Notes under the pieces: generated by a model
The model's database searches: none
What the model saw: the letters and a program-made list of their open reading frames with translations, nothing else
What the model was told of the DNA's origin: nothing
NCBI RefSeq assembly: GCF_031458175.1
Contig: NZ_JAVDXX010000001.1
Coordinates: forward strand, 1,240,001 to 1,304,000
DNA from: Pseudoglutamicibacter albus
Lineage (GTDB): Bacteria; Actinomycetota; Actinomycetes; Actinomycetales; Micrococcaceae
DNA: 64,000 nt
Reading direction: 5' to 3'
Shown here: positions 8,139-17,172 of the stretch, piece by piece
Layout: each line of letters opens with the position of its first letter
Numbering within the stretch: position 1 is the first letter of the stretch
Position numbers and translations under genes: made by a program

Positions 8139-10243
8139 GCGTCGATCTGTTCCTTCTCAAGTCGGTCTGCAGATTCGATCAAAAATTCCTTGCGCGGTGC
8201 AACATCTGAGCCCATCAACAAGTCGAAGATCCGCTCGGCTGATGACGCTTCTTCAAGTCGCACTCGGCGTAGTGTGCGGGTATGCCGGTCCATGGTTGTT
8301 TCCGCTAGCTGCTCTGCGTCCATCTCGCCCAAGCCCTTATAACGCTGGATTGGCTCTTTATAGGACAGGCCCTCTTCTTCGATACGCTTCAAAACCTGGT
8401 GCAGTTCAGCTTCCGAATAGGTGTAGAGCACCTCATTCGGTTTTGAACCGCGGTGCACAATCTCAATCCTGTGCAACGGAGGGACAGCGGCGTAGACACG
8501 GCCGTCCTCGACCATCGGGCGCATATACCGGTAGAACAGCGTCAACAACAGCGTGCGGATGTGAGCGCCATCAACGTCAGCATCCGTCATGATGATGACC
8601 TTCTGATACCTCGCCTGATCGAGTTCAAACGTGCGGCCAGAACCCGCCCCAACCACCTGGATGATCGCTGCACACTCAGCGTTAGAGAGCATGTCCGCAA
8701 CCGAGGCTTTCTGAACGTTGAGAATCTTTCCTCGGATAGGCAACAGGGCCTGGAACTCCGAGGAACGCGCCAAACGCGCGGTGCCGAGCGCGGAGTCACC
8801 CTCAACAATGAACAGTTCGGAACGCTCAACGTCTTTAGTGCGGCAATCCAGAAGCTTGGCCGGCAACGATGAGGACTCCAGGGCGGTCTTGCGCCGCTGA
8901 GTTTCCTTATGTTTGCGCGCCGAGATGCGGGACTTCATCTCGTTGACGACCTTCTCCATCACGGCCGTGGCTTGCGCCTTATCTTGGCGGCCCCGCGCTG
9001 AAAGTTTCTCCTTGATGCCCTGCGTCACCACACGGGAAACAATCTGGCGCACCGCGGATGTACCCAAAACCTCCTTGGTTTGGCCTTCGAACTGCGGCTC
9101 AGCCAAACGCACGGTCACGACCGCGGTCAGCCCAGCCAGCACGTCCTCCTTATCAGGCTTGTCATCGCCTGCTTTCAGCCGGCGCGCATTCGTTTTGATC
9201 GCGTCACGAACAGCGCGCGTCAACCCGTTTTCGAATCCGGCAAGGTGCGTGCCGCCCTTCGGGGTCGCGATGATGTTGACGAAAGAGCGCACGGTCGTGT
9301 CGTAGCCGATCCCCCAACGTAGCGCGATGTCAACATCGCAGGTCCGCTCGACGTCTTGCATGCTCGCATGCCCCTGCTCATCCAGGACCGGCACGGATTC
9401 CGTGAAGGTCCCGCTGCCCTGCAGCTTCCACGTATCAGTTACGGAAGCGTCCACGGCGAGGTGATCAACGAACTCGACAAGTCCGCCGTCATACTGCATG
9501 ACCTCTTCGGTGATCTCAGCCCTGGTTCCGTCAGCCTGTTGGAGGCGGCGTTCATCACGCAGCACGATGCGCAGGCCCGGAACCAGGAACGCGGTCTGGC
9601 GGGCGCGACGCTCAAGAGCGGTCACATCGAACGCGGCATCCGGGGTGAATATTTGCGGATCGGCCCAATAACGGACCCGAGTTCCAGTGACCCCGCGCTT
9701 AGCTTTACCAACCACCTCGGGCTGCCGTGGCTCACTGTAAGCGGTGAACGGGGCATCGGGCTTCGGCTGCCCCTTATCGGTGTAGGCGCCTGGTTCTCCG
9801 CGGCGGAACTGCATCCGGTAGGTCTTCCCACCCCGGTCAACCTCGACGTCCAGGCGCGATGAGAGCGCGTTGACAACGGATGCACCAACACCGTGCAAAC
9901 CACCTGATGCGGTGTAGGAACCGCCGCCGAACTTACCGCCAGCGTGCAACTTAGTGAAGACCACTTCCAGGCCAGAGAGCCCCGTGCGAGGCTCAACATC
10001 CACCGGGATGCCGCGGCCATCATCGGACACTTCGACTGAACCGTCCGCGTGCATCGTGATGGTGATTGTCGAGGCGAAGTCAGCCAGAGCCTCATCGACC
10101 GAGTTATCGATAATCTCCCACAGGCAATGCATGAGGCCGCGCGAATCGGTTGAGCCGATATACATGCCCGGGCGTTTACGAACCGCCTCAAGCCCTTCAA
10201 GGACTGACAAATGGCGGGCCGAATACTCGGATCGCTGGGACAC
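8135..10243 (-). CDS. parE: Type IIA topoisomerase subunit B (ParE/GyrB-like)
   Basis: ATPase subunit of a DNA topoisomerase IV or second gyrase, removing supercoils or decatenating chromosomes. The 702 residues include the GHKL ATPase (EGLEAVRKRPGMYIGST, IDNSVDEALA, DDGRGIPV, GLHGVGASVVNALS) and the TOPRIM domain (EGDSALGTAR near 481, MTDADVDGAHIRTLLL near 551). A position beside sigA, away from dnaA-recF, is where Micrococcales keep the parE-type paralogue rather than gyrB. GTG start with GAAAGG upstream. No A subunit is in the window. Confidence 0.9.
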   Translation of the reverse strand: MSQRSEYSARHLSVLEGLEAVRKRPGMYIGSTDSRGLMHCLWEIIDNSVDEALADFASTITITMHADGSVEVSDDGRGIPVDVEPRTGLSGLEVVFTKLHAGGKFGGGSYTASGGLHGVGASVVNALSSRLDVEVDRGGKTYRMQFRRGEPGAYTDKGQPKPDAPFTAYSEPRQPEVVGKAKRGVTGTRVRYWADPQIFTPDAAFDVTALERRARQTAFLVPGLRIVLRDERRLQQADGTRAEITEEVMQYDGGLVEFVDHLAVDASVTDTWKLQGSGTFTESVPVLDEQGHASMQDVERTCDVDIALRWGIGYDTTVRSFVNIIATPKGGTHLAGFENGLTRAVRDAIKTNARRLKAGDDKPDKEDVLAGLTAVVTVRLAEPQFEGQTKEVLGTSAVRQIVSRVVTQGIKEKLSARGRQDKAQATAVMEKVVNEMKSRISARKHKETQRRKTALESSSLPAKLLDCRTKDVERSELFIVEGDSALGTARLARSSEFQALLPIRGKILNVQKASVADMLSNAECAAIIQVVGAGSGRTFELDQARYQKVIIMTDADVDGAHIRTLLLTLFYRYMRPMVEDGRVYAAVPPLHRIEIVHRGSKPNEVLYTYSEAELHQVLKRIEEEGLSYKEPIQRYKGLGEMDAEQLAETTMDRHTRTLRRVRLEEASSAERIFDLLMGSDVAPRKEFLIESADRLEKEQIDA

Positions 10244-10506
10244 GATAATGCCTTTCGCAGGGAACTGTACTGAATCTGGTGAGAACTTCTATGTAGCCTC
10301 TTGTGAGGCCCTCTACCCTAAGGAACCTACACTTCAAGAATAAGGTTCGGTAGCGTCAAGGAAGTGCAACTAAAGTCGCATAGCCGAGTCGCACTACAGG
10401 CCTGGATACGCCAGTGGTGAAATTCGGCACGCCGCGGGACTGTGTTCTGGGCTCGCATGGTTACAGTAAGTAGCTACAGATTCTGCGTTAGCTATAGGAG
10501 GATCTT
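10244..10506. promoter_or_regulatory. Divergent gap between parE and the DUF7455 gene
   Basis: This 263-bp gap has no gene. It holds a near-perfect inverted repeat (AGTGCAACT at 10363-10371, AGTCGCACT at 10387-10395, one mismatch) and the 8-bp palindrome GTAGCTAC near 10471. A strong AGGAGG precedes the DUF7455 start. A minus-strand TACAGT -10-like box lies about 25 nt upstream of parE. Confidence 0.4.
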
Positions 10507-10707
10507 ATGAACGCGACAGCAACTCGAGAGCTCACTACCGCTGATCGTTGCGATAAGTGCGGCGCTCAAGCCTACATCCGCGCCACATTGGCTTCCGGCG
10601 GGCAGCTGTTGTTCTGCGCGCACCACGCCCGCGCGGTTGAAGAATCCCTGCGCCCACAAACCAGCGAATGGCTGGATGAATCGGATCAGCTGACCGTCAA
10701 CGCCTAG
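10507..10707 (+). CDS. DUF7455 small zinc-ribbon-like protein
   Basis: A 66-residue protein conserved next to sigA in many actinobacteria; function unknown. It has a CDKCGAQAY motif near residues 15-24 and a second pair CAHHA near 39-43, so a metal-binding ribbon is likely. The AGGAGG site lies 6 nt before the ATG. Soluble, no signal peptide. It is followed by the DUF2218 gene on the same strand. Confidence 0.85.
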   Translation: MNATATRELTTADRCDKCGAQAYIRATLASGGQLLFCAHHARAVEESLRPQTSEWLDESDQLTVNA

Positions 10708-10788
10708 TTAATGCCTCAACGCAGGCATAAGCAGTGCCAGCGGCGAGCTTCCGTACCCAGTCTTATCCCAGCAAGACTCCTATCCCAT

Positions 10789-10794
10789 TAAGGT
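10789..10794 (+). promoter_or_regulatory. -10 box of a likely leaderless DUF2218 transcript
   Basis: TAAGGT (TANNNT) ends exactly 6 nt before the GTG at 10801, which would place the transcription start at or next to the start codon. No Shine-Dalgarno sequence lies between. Confidence 0.5.
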
Positions 10795-10800
10795 GAACCC

Positions 10801-11157
10801 GTGCTGACGTCCTCCCTCTTCGTTGAGACCGAGCGGCCCGAACGCTACGTAAAGCAGCTGCTGTCCCACTTGACCCGGGTCAAGCCTGACCCGGATGGCG
10901 GGCCTGACCGTGCACGTTTCGTAAGTTCCGATGCTGAGGCTGGCACAAGGCTGGCTTTCACTGATGACGGCACAACGCCCGATGAATCGAACTACACGTT
11001 GCTGGTGTGCGAGCCGGAACGTGGCGTTGCGGTGACGCACCACGCTTCAAACGAGGAGTCCCTTGAACGCTTGGAGAAAGTCGTGACGGGTCATTTGTGG
11101 CGTTTCATTCACGGGCGTGAAGCGCACTACCCTGAGCATCAGCGCGCAGATATGTAA
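10801..11157 (+). CDS. DUF2218 domain protein
   Basis: A 118-residue soluble protein of the DUF2218 family. The pattern is typical: an N-terminal TERPERYVKQLLSHL helix, a central beta region, and the C-terminal SLERLEKVVTGHLWRF helix. Function is unproven. It starts with GTG and lacks an upstream ribosome binding site; a TANNNT box 6 nt away suggests a leaderless message. It ends just before a strong terminator shared with sigA. Confidence 0.82.
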   Translation: MLTSSLFVETERPERYVKQLLSHLTRVKPDPDGGPDRARFVSSDAEAGTRLAFTDDGTTPDESNYTLLVCEPERGVAVTHHASNEESLERLEKVVTGHLWRFIHGREAHYPEHQRADM

Positions 11158-11177
11158 CTGTTTTAGTTCTTTGGTTA

Positions 11178-11221
11178 ACGCTTCGGGGCGGGCATCCTGT
11201 TGGATGCCCGCCCCGAAGCGT
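11178..11221. terminator. Bidirectional rho-independent-type terminator
   Basis: A perfect 20-bp stem (11178-11197 with 11202-11221) closes a TGTT loop. It lies between the convergent DUF2218 (+) and sigA (-) genes and is flanked by T-rich sequence on the DUF2218 side, so it can serve both. Confidence 0.9.
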
Positions 11222-11246
11222 CTATTGCGCCCGTTGCCTCTGGTGT

Positions 11247-12956
11247 CTAGTCGAGGTAGTCGCGTAGCACCTGGGAGCGGGATGGGTGGCGCAGCTTAGA
11301 CATCGTCTTGGATTCGATCTGGCGGATGCGTTCGCGGGTCACGCCATAGACCTTGCCGATCTCATCGAGGGTCTTCGGCTGGCCGTCGGTCAAGCCGAAG
11401 CGCATAGCCACAACCCCTGCTTCGCGCTCGGACAACGTATCGAGCACAGTGTGCAGCTGCTCCTGCAGGAGGGTGAACGACACGGCGTCAGCTGGGACGA
11501 TCGCCTCGGAGTCTTCGATGAGGTCACCGAATTCGGAATCGCCGTCTTCGCCGAGCGGGGTGTGTAGCGAGATCGGTTCGCGACCGTATTTTTGAACCTC
11601 AACGACGCGTTCCGGGGTCATGTCGAGCTCTTTAGCGAGCTCTTCCGGGGTCGGTTCGCGGCCGAGGTCCTGCAACATCTGTCGTTGCACGCGTGCGAGC
11701 TTGTTGATGACTTCAACCATGTGCACCGGAATACGGATGGTGCGGGCCTGGTCTGCCATAGCGCGGGTGATCGCCTGACGGATCCACCAGGTTGCGTAAG
11801 TCGAGAACTTAAAGCCCTTGGTGTAGTCGAACTTCTCGACTGCGCGGATCAAGCCGAGGTTGCCTTCCTGGATGAGGTCCAAGAACAGCATGCCGCGGCC
11901 GGTGTAGCGTTTGGCCAGCGATACGACGAGGCGCAGGTTCGCCTCCAACAGGTGGTTCTTGGCGATGCGGCCGTCGTGAACAATCTGTTCGTAGTCGTAG
12001 CGCAGGCGCTTATCCATGCGCTTGCCTTTTTCTTTCGCTTCGTCGAGCTTATGTTGGGCAAACAGGCCCGCCTCGATACGCAACGCGAGATCGACTTCTT
12101 CCGCCGCGGTCAGCAGCGCGACTTTACCGATCTGTTTGAGGTAGTCCTTGACCGGGTCAGCGGTCGCGCCGGCGACGGTAACCTGCTGTTGCGGTGCGTC
12201 GTCTTCGTCGCTGGTGGTGAGGGTGAAGCCCTTAGACTCTTCGTTTTCTTTTTTCCCGGACTTGGATTCGCCTTGCTTTTCCTGGCCGTGACGCTGCTCG
12301 GCCTCGTCCTTCTCGGCGTCCTCGTCTTCCTCATCGACGTCGTCTTCGAGGTCGTGATCCTCATCGACGGCATCGTCGTCGTCTTCGAGGTCTTCGTCTA
12401 CGAACTCGTCCGGTTCTTCTTCGTCTTCAACTTTAGCTTTGGACTTCTTTGCAGCCGATGCGGCGGCCGTCTTCTTAGCCGCCGGCTTACGGGTAGCAGT
12501 CTTCTTGGCCGTGACTTTCTTGGCAGTGGTCTTCTTAGCGGTGCTAGCCGTTTCTTCTTCGGTCTCTTCCGCTTCCTCGGCGGCTTTCGCTGCCGCGGCC
12601 TTGGTCTTGGCGGCGGTCGAGGTCTTCTTAGCCGCAGCGGTAGCCTTCGCAGCCGTGCTCTTGGCGGCGGTCTTCTTGGTAGCCGTCGTCTTTTTTGTTG
12701 CCGTGGTCTTCGTTGCCGCGCTCGACTTAGCCGCGGTGCTCTTAGCTGCGGCCGTCTTCTTCGTTGCAGTCTTGGACGAACCGGACTTAGCGGTAGAAGC
12801 CTTTGTCGCTGCGGTCTTGGTTGCGCTCGCCTTCGTCGCAGTCGACTTTGTTGAAGCAGCCTTCTTAGTTGGCGTCTTCTTCGCCGTGCTCGACGTAGTG
12901 GCTTTCGGCTCCGCCGTTGCGGTGTCCGTTGACTTCGAGGAGGTCTTCGCTGGCAC
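11247..12956 (-). CDS. sigA: Primary RNA polymerase sigma factor (SigA/RpoD/HrdB)
   Basis: The 569-residue housekeeping sigma factor. Region 1.2 begins near residue 265 ([16 protein letters not shown]). Regions 2.3-2.4 contain [19 protein letters not shown] near 384, and region 4.2 is [20 protein letters not shown] near 540-555. The first ~265 residues are unusual: a basic Lys/Ala/Thr-rich stretch (about 1-180) like a histone H1 tail, then a very acidic stretch (about 175-215). Such tails occur in actinobacterial SigA/HrdB. GTG start with AAGGGA upstream. The gene is monocistronic, closed by the hairpin at 11178-11221. Confidence 0.97.
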   Translation of the reverse strand: MPAKTSSKSTDTATAEPKATTSSTAKKTPTKKAASTKSTATKASATKTAATKASTAKSGSSKTATKKTAAAKSTAAKSSAATKTTATKKTTATKKTAAKSTAAKATAAAKKTSTAAKTKAAAAKAAEEAEETEEETASTAKKTTAKKVTAKKTATRKPAAKKTAAASAAKKSKAKVEDEEEPDEFVDEDLEDDDDAVDEDHDLEDDVDEEDEDAEKDEAEQRHGQEKQGESKSGKKENEESKGFTLTTSDEDDAPQQQVTVAGATADPVKDYLKQIGKVALLTAAEEVDLALRIEAGLFAQHKLDEAKEKGKRMDKRLRYDYEQIVHDGRIAKNHLLEANLRLVVSLAKRYTGRGMLFLDLIQEGNLGLIRAVEKFDYTKGFKFSTYATWWIRQAITRAMADQARTIRIPVHMVEVINKLARVQRQMLQDLGREPTPEELAKELDMTPERVVEVQKYGREPISLHTPLGEDGDSEFGDLIEDSEAIVPADAVSFTLLQEQLHTVLDTLSEREAGVVAMRFGLTDGQPKTLDEIGKVYGVTRERIRQIESKTMSKLRHPSRSQVLRDYLD

Positions 12957-13135
12957 GAGTTCCCTTTCTGGTCAGCAAGATTCGTGCGTGGCTAAGGGGT
13001 GCTCACGCTACTAAGACCCTGTCAAGTCCCAGGTAAGTTGGCGCACGCTCAGCCGCGTTATAGCCCCTGAAACTGAAGGGTCGTTAAGGTTCAACCACGG
13101 CTATACCGTTTTTGTTCCCGTGACCCGAAAGATTT

Positions 13136-13183
13136 TTTATACGACCCTCCGCTGCCCCGTTTATACAACTCGCCGCTGCCCCG
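13136..13183 (-). repeat. 24-bp tandem duplication upstream of sigA
   Basis: Copies at 13136-13159 and 13160-13183 differ at 3 of 24 positions. On the minus strand each copy ends in TATAAA preceded by a G-rich stretch, so the repeat duplicates a -10-like element in the 252-bp gap between DUF4192 and sigA. Additional minus-strand -10-like boxes are TATAAC near 13067 and TATAGC near 13100. Confidence 0.7.
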
Positions 13184-13208
13184 CCTCGCACCGGGAAGAG
13201 CGCCCCGC

Positions 13209-14384
13209 TCACCCGCCTGGAGGTCTTTCTATCCATCGCGGATAAGCCCTAGCTTCCAGCACCTCTTTGACGTGGCGGACAAACGTACTCAGCTCCGGAG
13301 TTTCTTCTAAGCTCGTGAACTGACTTTCGTACCGAAGGGCCTCCTCGATGTTTCGCATAGCTTTGTCCCTATTCCCGAGTGCCCATTCGATCCATGCCAG
13401 CATCGCGAGTGCTATCGCTAGCGGGCCCCGGCCAGTAGCCGTGATCATCGTGCATGCATACTCGATGATGGAGCGGTGGGCACGAAGCCCATCAGCTGAC
13501 ATCGGGCCGCCCCACTGCCCCGTGAAGACCTCCCTGTATTCGACCTCGGATACGTGTTTGCACGGCACCGTGATCTGCTGGATCATGCGTTCACGCTCTG
13601 TTGTGACTTCAAGCTGCGCGCATACGGCGGCGACCACGTGCACGAGTGAATGGGTCCACACCCCAACGTATTGATCGCTCGTGTGTGAGTGTGGCCCAGG
13701 TTGTGTTTCGCGGATCTCATGTTGTTTGAGCACCCACTCCCACACATCCACCATGTGCCATATGCCGGTCATGAGCGCGCGGTCCCGTTCCCGCTGCGCA
13801 CACGGGTGCGCCTCGCGGAAAAGCTCTTTCGCGCATTCAGGCACCTCGTACGCCTCTTTCACGCCGCCAACGCTGGCGGCGCGGGCTGCGGTTGAGTAAT
13901 GTGCCGTGGCATGGCTGACCGGTTCCGTGGAGCGCACCGCAGCGTAGTGCGGTGCCCAGTGCCCGCCTTCCTGAAGAGCACTGTTTGAGAACCACCGGGA
14001 TTCTTCGACCGCGTAGGCCATCACGATGTTCGGCCACCGCTGCGCACAGGCTTCAGCCCATCTGCGCCCCGCTGCTGCCGTGTCATAGAGCCCTATGATG
14101 ATGCGGTGGGCTTGGGAGGCGCTTCGTTGCACAACGCGTTCGCACCGTTCAAGGTCTTGCAGTGTCCACGCATCACACCGAACGGTTGAAGTCCAGACGT
14201 CATGTTCATCAGTCAGGATCAAAACCACCGCGTGATGCGGCTGTTGCTCACAACGCTGTTCAACACCGCGTATCAGGTGGGGGAAATGCCCAATGCGCCT
14301 GCGACCAACGCTGGTTTCTTCGCGTGTTTCTTCACGTGGCCCTGCGCCTTCATGTGCTTCTGGGGAAAGATCGGAAATACTCAT
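13209..14384 (-). CDS. DUF4192 family protein
   Basis: A 391-residue soluble protein of the actinobacterial DUF4192 family, often located near sigA; function unknown. Diagnostic is the C-terminal helical segment GRGPLAIALAMLAWIEWALG near residues 310-330, followed by NIEEALRYE. Its middle part (residues ~130-250) is rich in His, Trp and Glu. The ATG lies in the 3' arm of a 9-bp hairpin, and no good ribosome binding site is visible. It is upstream of sigA on the same strand but separated by 252 bp with promoter-like repeats. Confidence 0.8.
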   Translation of the reverse strand: MSISDLSPEAHEGAGPREETREETSVGRRRIGHFPHLIRGVEQRCEQQPHHAVVLILTDEHDVWTSTVRCDAWTLQDLERCERVVQRSASQAHRIIIGLYDTAAAGRRWAEACAQRWPNIVMAYAVEESRWFSNSALQEGGHWAPHYAAVRSTEPVSHATAHYSTAARAASVGGVKEAYEVPECAKELFREAHPCAQRERDRALMTGIWHMVDVWEWVLKQHEIRETQPGPHSHTSDQYVGVWTHSLVHVVAAVCAQLEVTTERERMIQQITVPCKHVSEVEYREVFTGQWGGPMSADGLRAHRSIIEYACTMITATGRGPLAIALAMLAWIEWALGNRDKAMRNIEEALRYESQFTSLEETPELSTFVRHVKEVLEARAYPRWIERPPGG

Positions 14385-14407
14385 AGACCGATTCCAGCCG
14401 GTCTATG
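14382..14407 (-). promoter_or_regulatory. Hairpin enclosing the DUF4192 start codon
   Basis: CATAGACCG (14382-14390) and CGGTCTATG (14399-14407) form a perfect 9-bp stem with an 8-nt loop. The gene's ATG (14384-14382) is inside one arm. It could sequester the start in mRNA or act as an operator. Confidence 0.5.
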
Positions 14408-14584
14408 AAGCCCGTGGTGCGCTCACGATAAAACAGTGGATATCGAGCCGAGGATTAAGAGTGTGTGGATTCCCGAACCCCCGGCAACCAGCCGGTGCGA
14501 GGCTTTCTATCTGAGCCTTGCCACCGCTAGGTAGACCTGTGGCCTCTAGCCTTGATACCTAGCCCTGAGCTGTCTAGCCCTGCC

Positions 14585-15919
14585 TTATTTAACCCGGCGG
14601 CGCGCGCGTATTTGCTGCATGAACACTCGCCTCAGCGGCGCATAGTCCGGGTAGCGGCGCCGTACCAGGCGCAAAGAGATGAAGAACCCGATATTCCCGA
14701 TCACAAAGATGGCCAGCACCACGGTGAACGCGAGTTGGAAACCTTCCAACGTATAGAGGGCACCGCCGGCATCCGCCCCCGCGGCATCGGGGTGGCCAGC
14801 CACCGCATCGAGCACAAAACCCACGCCGCCGATCGCGATAAGACCACCGGAGAAAGAGCCCACGTTCGCAACGCCGGTCGCCGTTCCTGCAACGTGGGCA
14901 GGGTTCTCCGTGCGCGTGAAGTCGAACGCGATCATCGATGCCGGGCCACCGCAGGCCAAAACGAAAGCGGCAAGGAAGTTCATCCACAGCGGCGCCCCGC
15001 CAGGCCACACGATCAACGCGACCCAGCACGCTAACCCTGCCATAGAGATCAGGATGACCATGAGCGAACGCCGGTACGGGAAGCGGGCAACCAGAACACC
15101 GAGGATAGGGCCGAACACCATCGCGACGAACACGAACATACTCATCACAGTGCTCGCTTGCGCTGGCGAATAGCCCATCCCGGAAACCAGGTATGGATAA
15201 CCCCATACGAGCAAAAACACGTTGATTGAGAACGCGCCCAACCAGTGTGTCCAGAACCCAAGCCACGTCCCCGGGCTCACGGCTACCGCTTTGATCTGGC
15301 TCAGAAGCGAGAGCCGTTGCCCGCCGGAATGGCTAGGCCGCTTACCTGCCGGGAAGTCTCTCACCGCGATGACCGTGAGCGCGCACGCCAAAACACTCAT
15401 TGCTGCCAGGGAAACGAACGTTGTGGTCCAGCCGCGCCAGCCCAAAAGGAATGCGACCGGGAAGAGGGACACCAGCTGACCAACTTGCCCCAACGTACCC
15501 GTCAGTTGAGACATCACAGGGTTCATTCGCGGCGCGAACCAGGCCGGCACCAAACGCATCACGGACACGAATGTCATCGCGTCCCCGGCACCCACTAAAA
15601 CGCGCCCCACATAGCCCTGCACAACATCGTTGGCTAGCGCCAGAACAAACTGACCAGCCGCCATGAGTACCGCGCCGATCGCGATCATCCAGCGCGAACC
15701 GAACCGGTCCACCAGCGTACCGACCGGGATCTGTAGCGCGGCGTACACAACCAGCTGCACGACGCCGAACGTGCCCAGCACGGCAGCCGTTGCGTTGAAA
15801 CGCTCTGTTGCATCCAAACCCGCAACACCGAAAGACGTGCGTTGCGTGACAGAAACCATGTAGGCGAAAACAGCAACGCCCCACACGAGCCATGCGCCAC
15901 GGCTCGTCTTATTCATCAT
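14585..15919 (-). CDS. Major facilitator superfamily permease
   Basis: A 444-residue, about 12-span transporter. The loop 2-3 motif appears as GTLVDRFGSRWMIAIG and the N-terminal half has RVLVGAGDAMTFVSVMRL. Substrate is not recognisable. The longest frame extends to 16078, but that part overlaps the PAC2 gene and encodes a non-conserved Thr/Ser/Arg-rich stretch; the start at MMNKTSRG (15919) is preferred, overlapping the PAC2 stop by 11 nt and suggesting coupling. Confidence 0.8.
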   Translation of the reverse strand: MMNKTSRGAWLVWGVAVFAYMVSVTQRTSFGVAGLDATERFNATAAVLGTFGVVQLVVYAALQIPVGTLVDRFGSRWMIAIGAVLMAAGQFVLALANDVVQGYVGRVLVGAGDAMTFVSVMRLVPAWFAPRMNPVMSQLTGTLGQVGQLVSLFPVAFLLGWRGWTTTFVSLAAMSVLACALTVIAVRDFPAGKRPSHSGGQRLSLLSQIKAVAVSPGTWLGFWTHWLGAFSINVFLLVWGYPYLVSGMGYSPAQASTVMSMFVFVAMVFGPILGVLVARFPYRRSLMVILISMAGLACWVALIVWPGGAPLWMNFLAAFVLACGGPASMIAFDFTRTENPAHVAGTATGVANVGSFSGGLIAIGGVGFVLDAVAGHPDAAGADAGGALYTLEGFQLAFTVVLAIFVIGNIGFFISLRLVRRRYPDYAPLRRVFMQQIRARRRVK

Positions 15920-16970
15920 CAGCCTGCTCGCCCGCCTGCTGGTCTGTAACATCCGTGTGCTCGTCTGCAGCAGCCGTGTGCTGGCCTCCAACGTCCGAGT
16001 GCTCGCCTGAGGTGTGTGGCCCGGCTTCTGATGTTTGTGGCGCGGCTTCGAGTTGATCCAGGGTTTCTGCGTCTTCAACGAAAGCGTCAGATACGTTGCT
16101 CAGATACTTTTGCGCCGCAGCCGCGATCTGGTCGCCATCCGGTAGTTCGGATTCGTCTTCGGCGAGCGCGGTGGAGGAACGCAGCAGTGGGGTTTCCATG
16201 TCGTAGCGTTTCTCGAGGCCTTCGATCATGGTGGTCGCCTCGGTGTTGTTGTGTAGTTGTTCTTCGATTTGGGCGTCTACGGCGCGCCCTAGTTCGCGTA
16301 GTTGTTCGCTGGGCGCGGAGATCCCGGCGTGGGCCGCGATGGCGTCCAGGCCGGCTACTGCGGCGGCCGGATAGTCGGATTCAGCGATGTAATGCGGGAC
16401 CTGGATGGTCATGCCTTTGACGTTGAAGCCGTGTTCGGTCAGCCGGGTTTCAAGCAGGTGTGAAAACGATGCGGGAAGCCTGAATGGCCCGCTTTCTAGC
16501 CCGCCTGAGTCACCGTGTTCGCGCACCACAACTGGGCGTGTGTGTGGGACTGGTAGCGGCATCGAGTGCACAACGGATACTTCGTTGGATCCGACTGATT
16601 CCAGCAGGTCGGTCACCGCCATCACGACGCGTTCCCATGCGATCACCGGTTCGGAGCCGCAGAGCAGGATCGCTTGGTTGCCGAGTTCATCGGTGACGAT
16701 GTCGACGCCGAGGCGTGGTGCCCGGTAGTCCTTGAACGTGCCGTTTTCGAAGGTGATGTGGGGGCGGCGGGCGCGGTGGTCGATCAGGAGGTCGGAGTCG
16801 AATTCGGCTAGAGGTGTCACATCCATTTCACTACGGATTGTCCGGCGCATCATGCGCACCCCGGAGCCGGCATCGAAGGCACCATCTACCAGGACGACAA
16901 CAGGCAGGTTGGCCCCTGCTATCTGTTGTTGTGCCCTGCCGTGCACATCGATGATGTCATCTCCTAACAC
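15909..16970 (-). CDS. PAC2 (proteasome assembly chaperone-like) family protein
   Basis: About 353 residues of the PAC2 family, related to eukaryotic proteasome assembly chaperone 2 and common in actinobacteria. Recognisable are LPVVVLVDGAFDAGSGVRMM near the N-terminus, GIDI-type LGVDIVTDELGNQAILLCG, and HYIAESDYPAAAVAGLDAIA. The longest frame starts at 17051, but a palindrome and a TATAGA -10 candidate lie there; GTG at 16970 with GGAAGGAG upstream is more likely, though the 12-nt spacing is long. The C-terminus carries about four heptads starting E/Q-H-T/S. Confidence 0.75.
   Translation of the reverse strand: MLGDDIIDVHGRAQQQIAGANLPVVVLVDGAFDAGSGVRMMRRTIRSEMDVTPLAEFDSDLLIDHRARRPHITFENGTFKDYRAPRLGVDIVTDELGNQAILLCGSEPVIAWERVVMAVTDLLESVGSNEVSVVHSMPLPVPHTRPVVVREHGDSGGLESGPFRLPASFSHLLETRLTEHGFNVKGMTIQVPHYIAESDYPAAAVAGLDAIAAHAGISAPSEQLRELGRAVDAQIEEQLHNNTEATTMIEGLEKRYDMETPLLRSSTALAEDESELPDGDQIAAAAQKYLSNVSDAFVEDAETLDQLEAAPQTSEAGPHTSGEHSDVGGQHTAAADEHTDVTDQQAGEQADDE
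15937..16020 (-). repeat. 21-bp tandem repeat at the PAC2 gene 3' end
   Basis: Four degenerate 21-bp units at 15937-15957, 15958-15978, 15979-15999 and 16000-16020. They encode seven-residue units such as EHSDVGG, QHTAAAD and EHTDVTD in a disordered, His/Asp-rich tail. Confidence 0.75.
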
Positions 16971-17038
16971 CTTGGTGAGACGCTCCTTCCGTGCCGTGCC
17001 CTCGCTTGAGAGGTATTCGTTACTGCTTCTATAACACA

Positions 17039-17061
17039 GCGGGAACATCATTTGTTCCCGC
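17039..17061. promoter_or_regulatory. 9-bp-arm inverted repeat between PAC2 and pepA
   Basis: GCGGGAACA and TGTTCCCGC flank a 5-nt spacer. The site lies next to a minus-strand TATAGA-like -10 for the PAC2-MFS operon and about 22 nt upstream of a plus-strand TATGCT -10 candidate (17083-17088) for pepA, so one regulator could act on both. Confidence 0.55.
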
Positions 17062-17123
17062 GACCTGCGTGCATGGTGCGCATATGCTGGAGATAGTGGC
17101 CCAATTCACGTGCTACTACTCGT

Positions 17124-17141
17124 GGCCGAGATCTCTCGGCC
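17124..17141 (+). promoter_or_regulatory. Small hairpin in the pepA leader
   Basis: GGCCGAGA-TC-TCTCGGCC, 8-bp arms, lies in the leader between the candidate -10 and the AAGGAG ribosome binding site of pepA. Confidence 0.35.
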
Positions 17142-17172
17142 TCCTCGATTCATACAAGGAGATTTCACACCA

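Noticed and set aside
11592-12854. 420-residue open frame antisense to sigA
   Set aside because: It mirrors the Lys/Ala/Thr and acidic codons of the sigma factor tail; its Leu/Gly/Arg/Val composition is artificial, and there is no ribosome site or family match.
15920-16078. N-terminal extension of the MFS permease
   Set aside because: The Thr/Ser/Arg repeats are the out-of-frame reading of the PAC2 heptad repeats; homologous permeases start near MNKTSRG.
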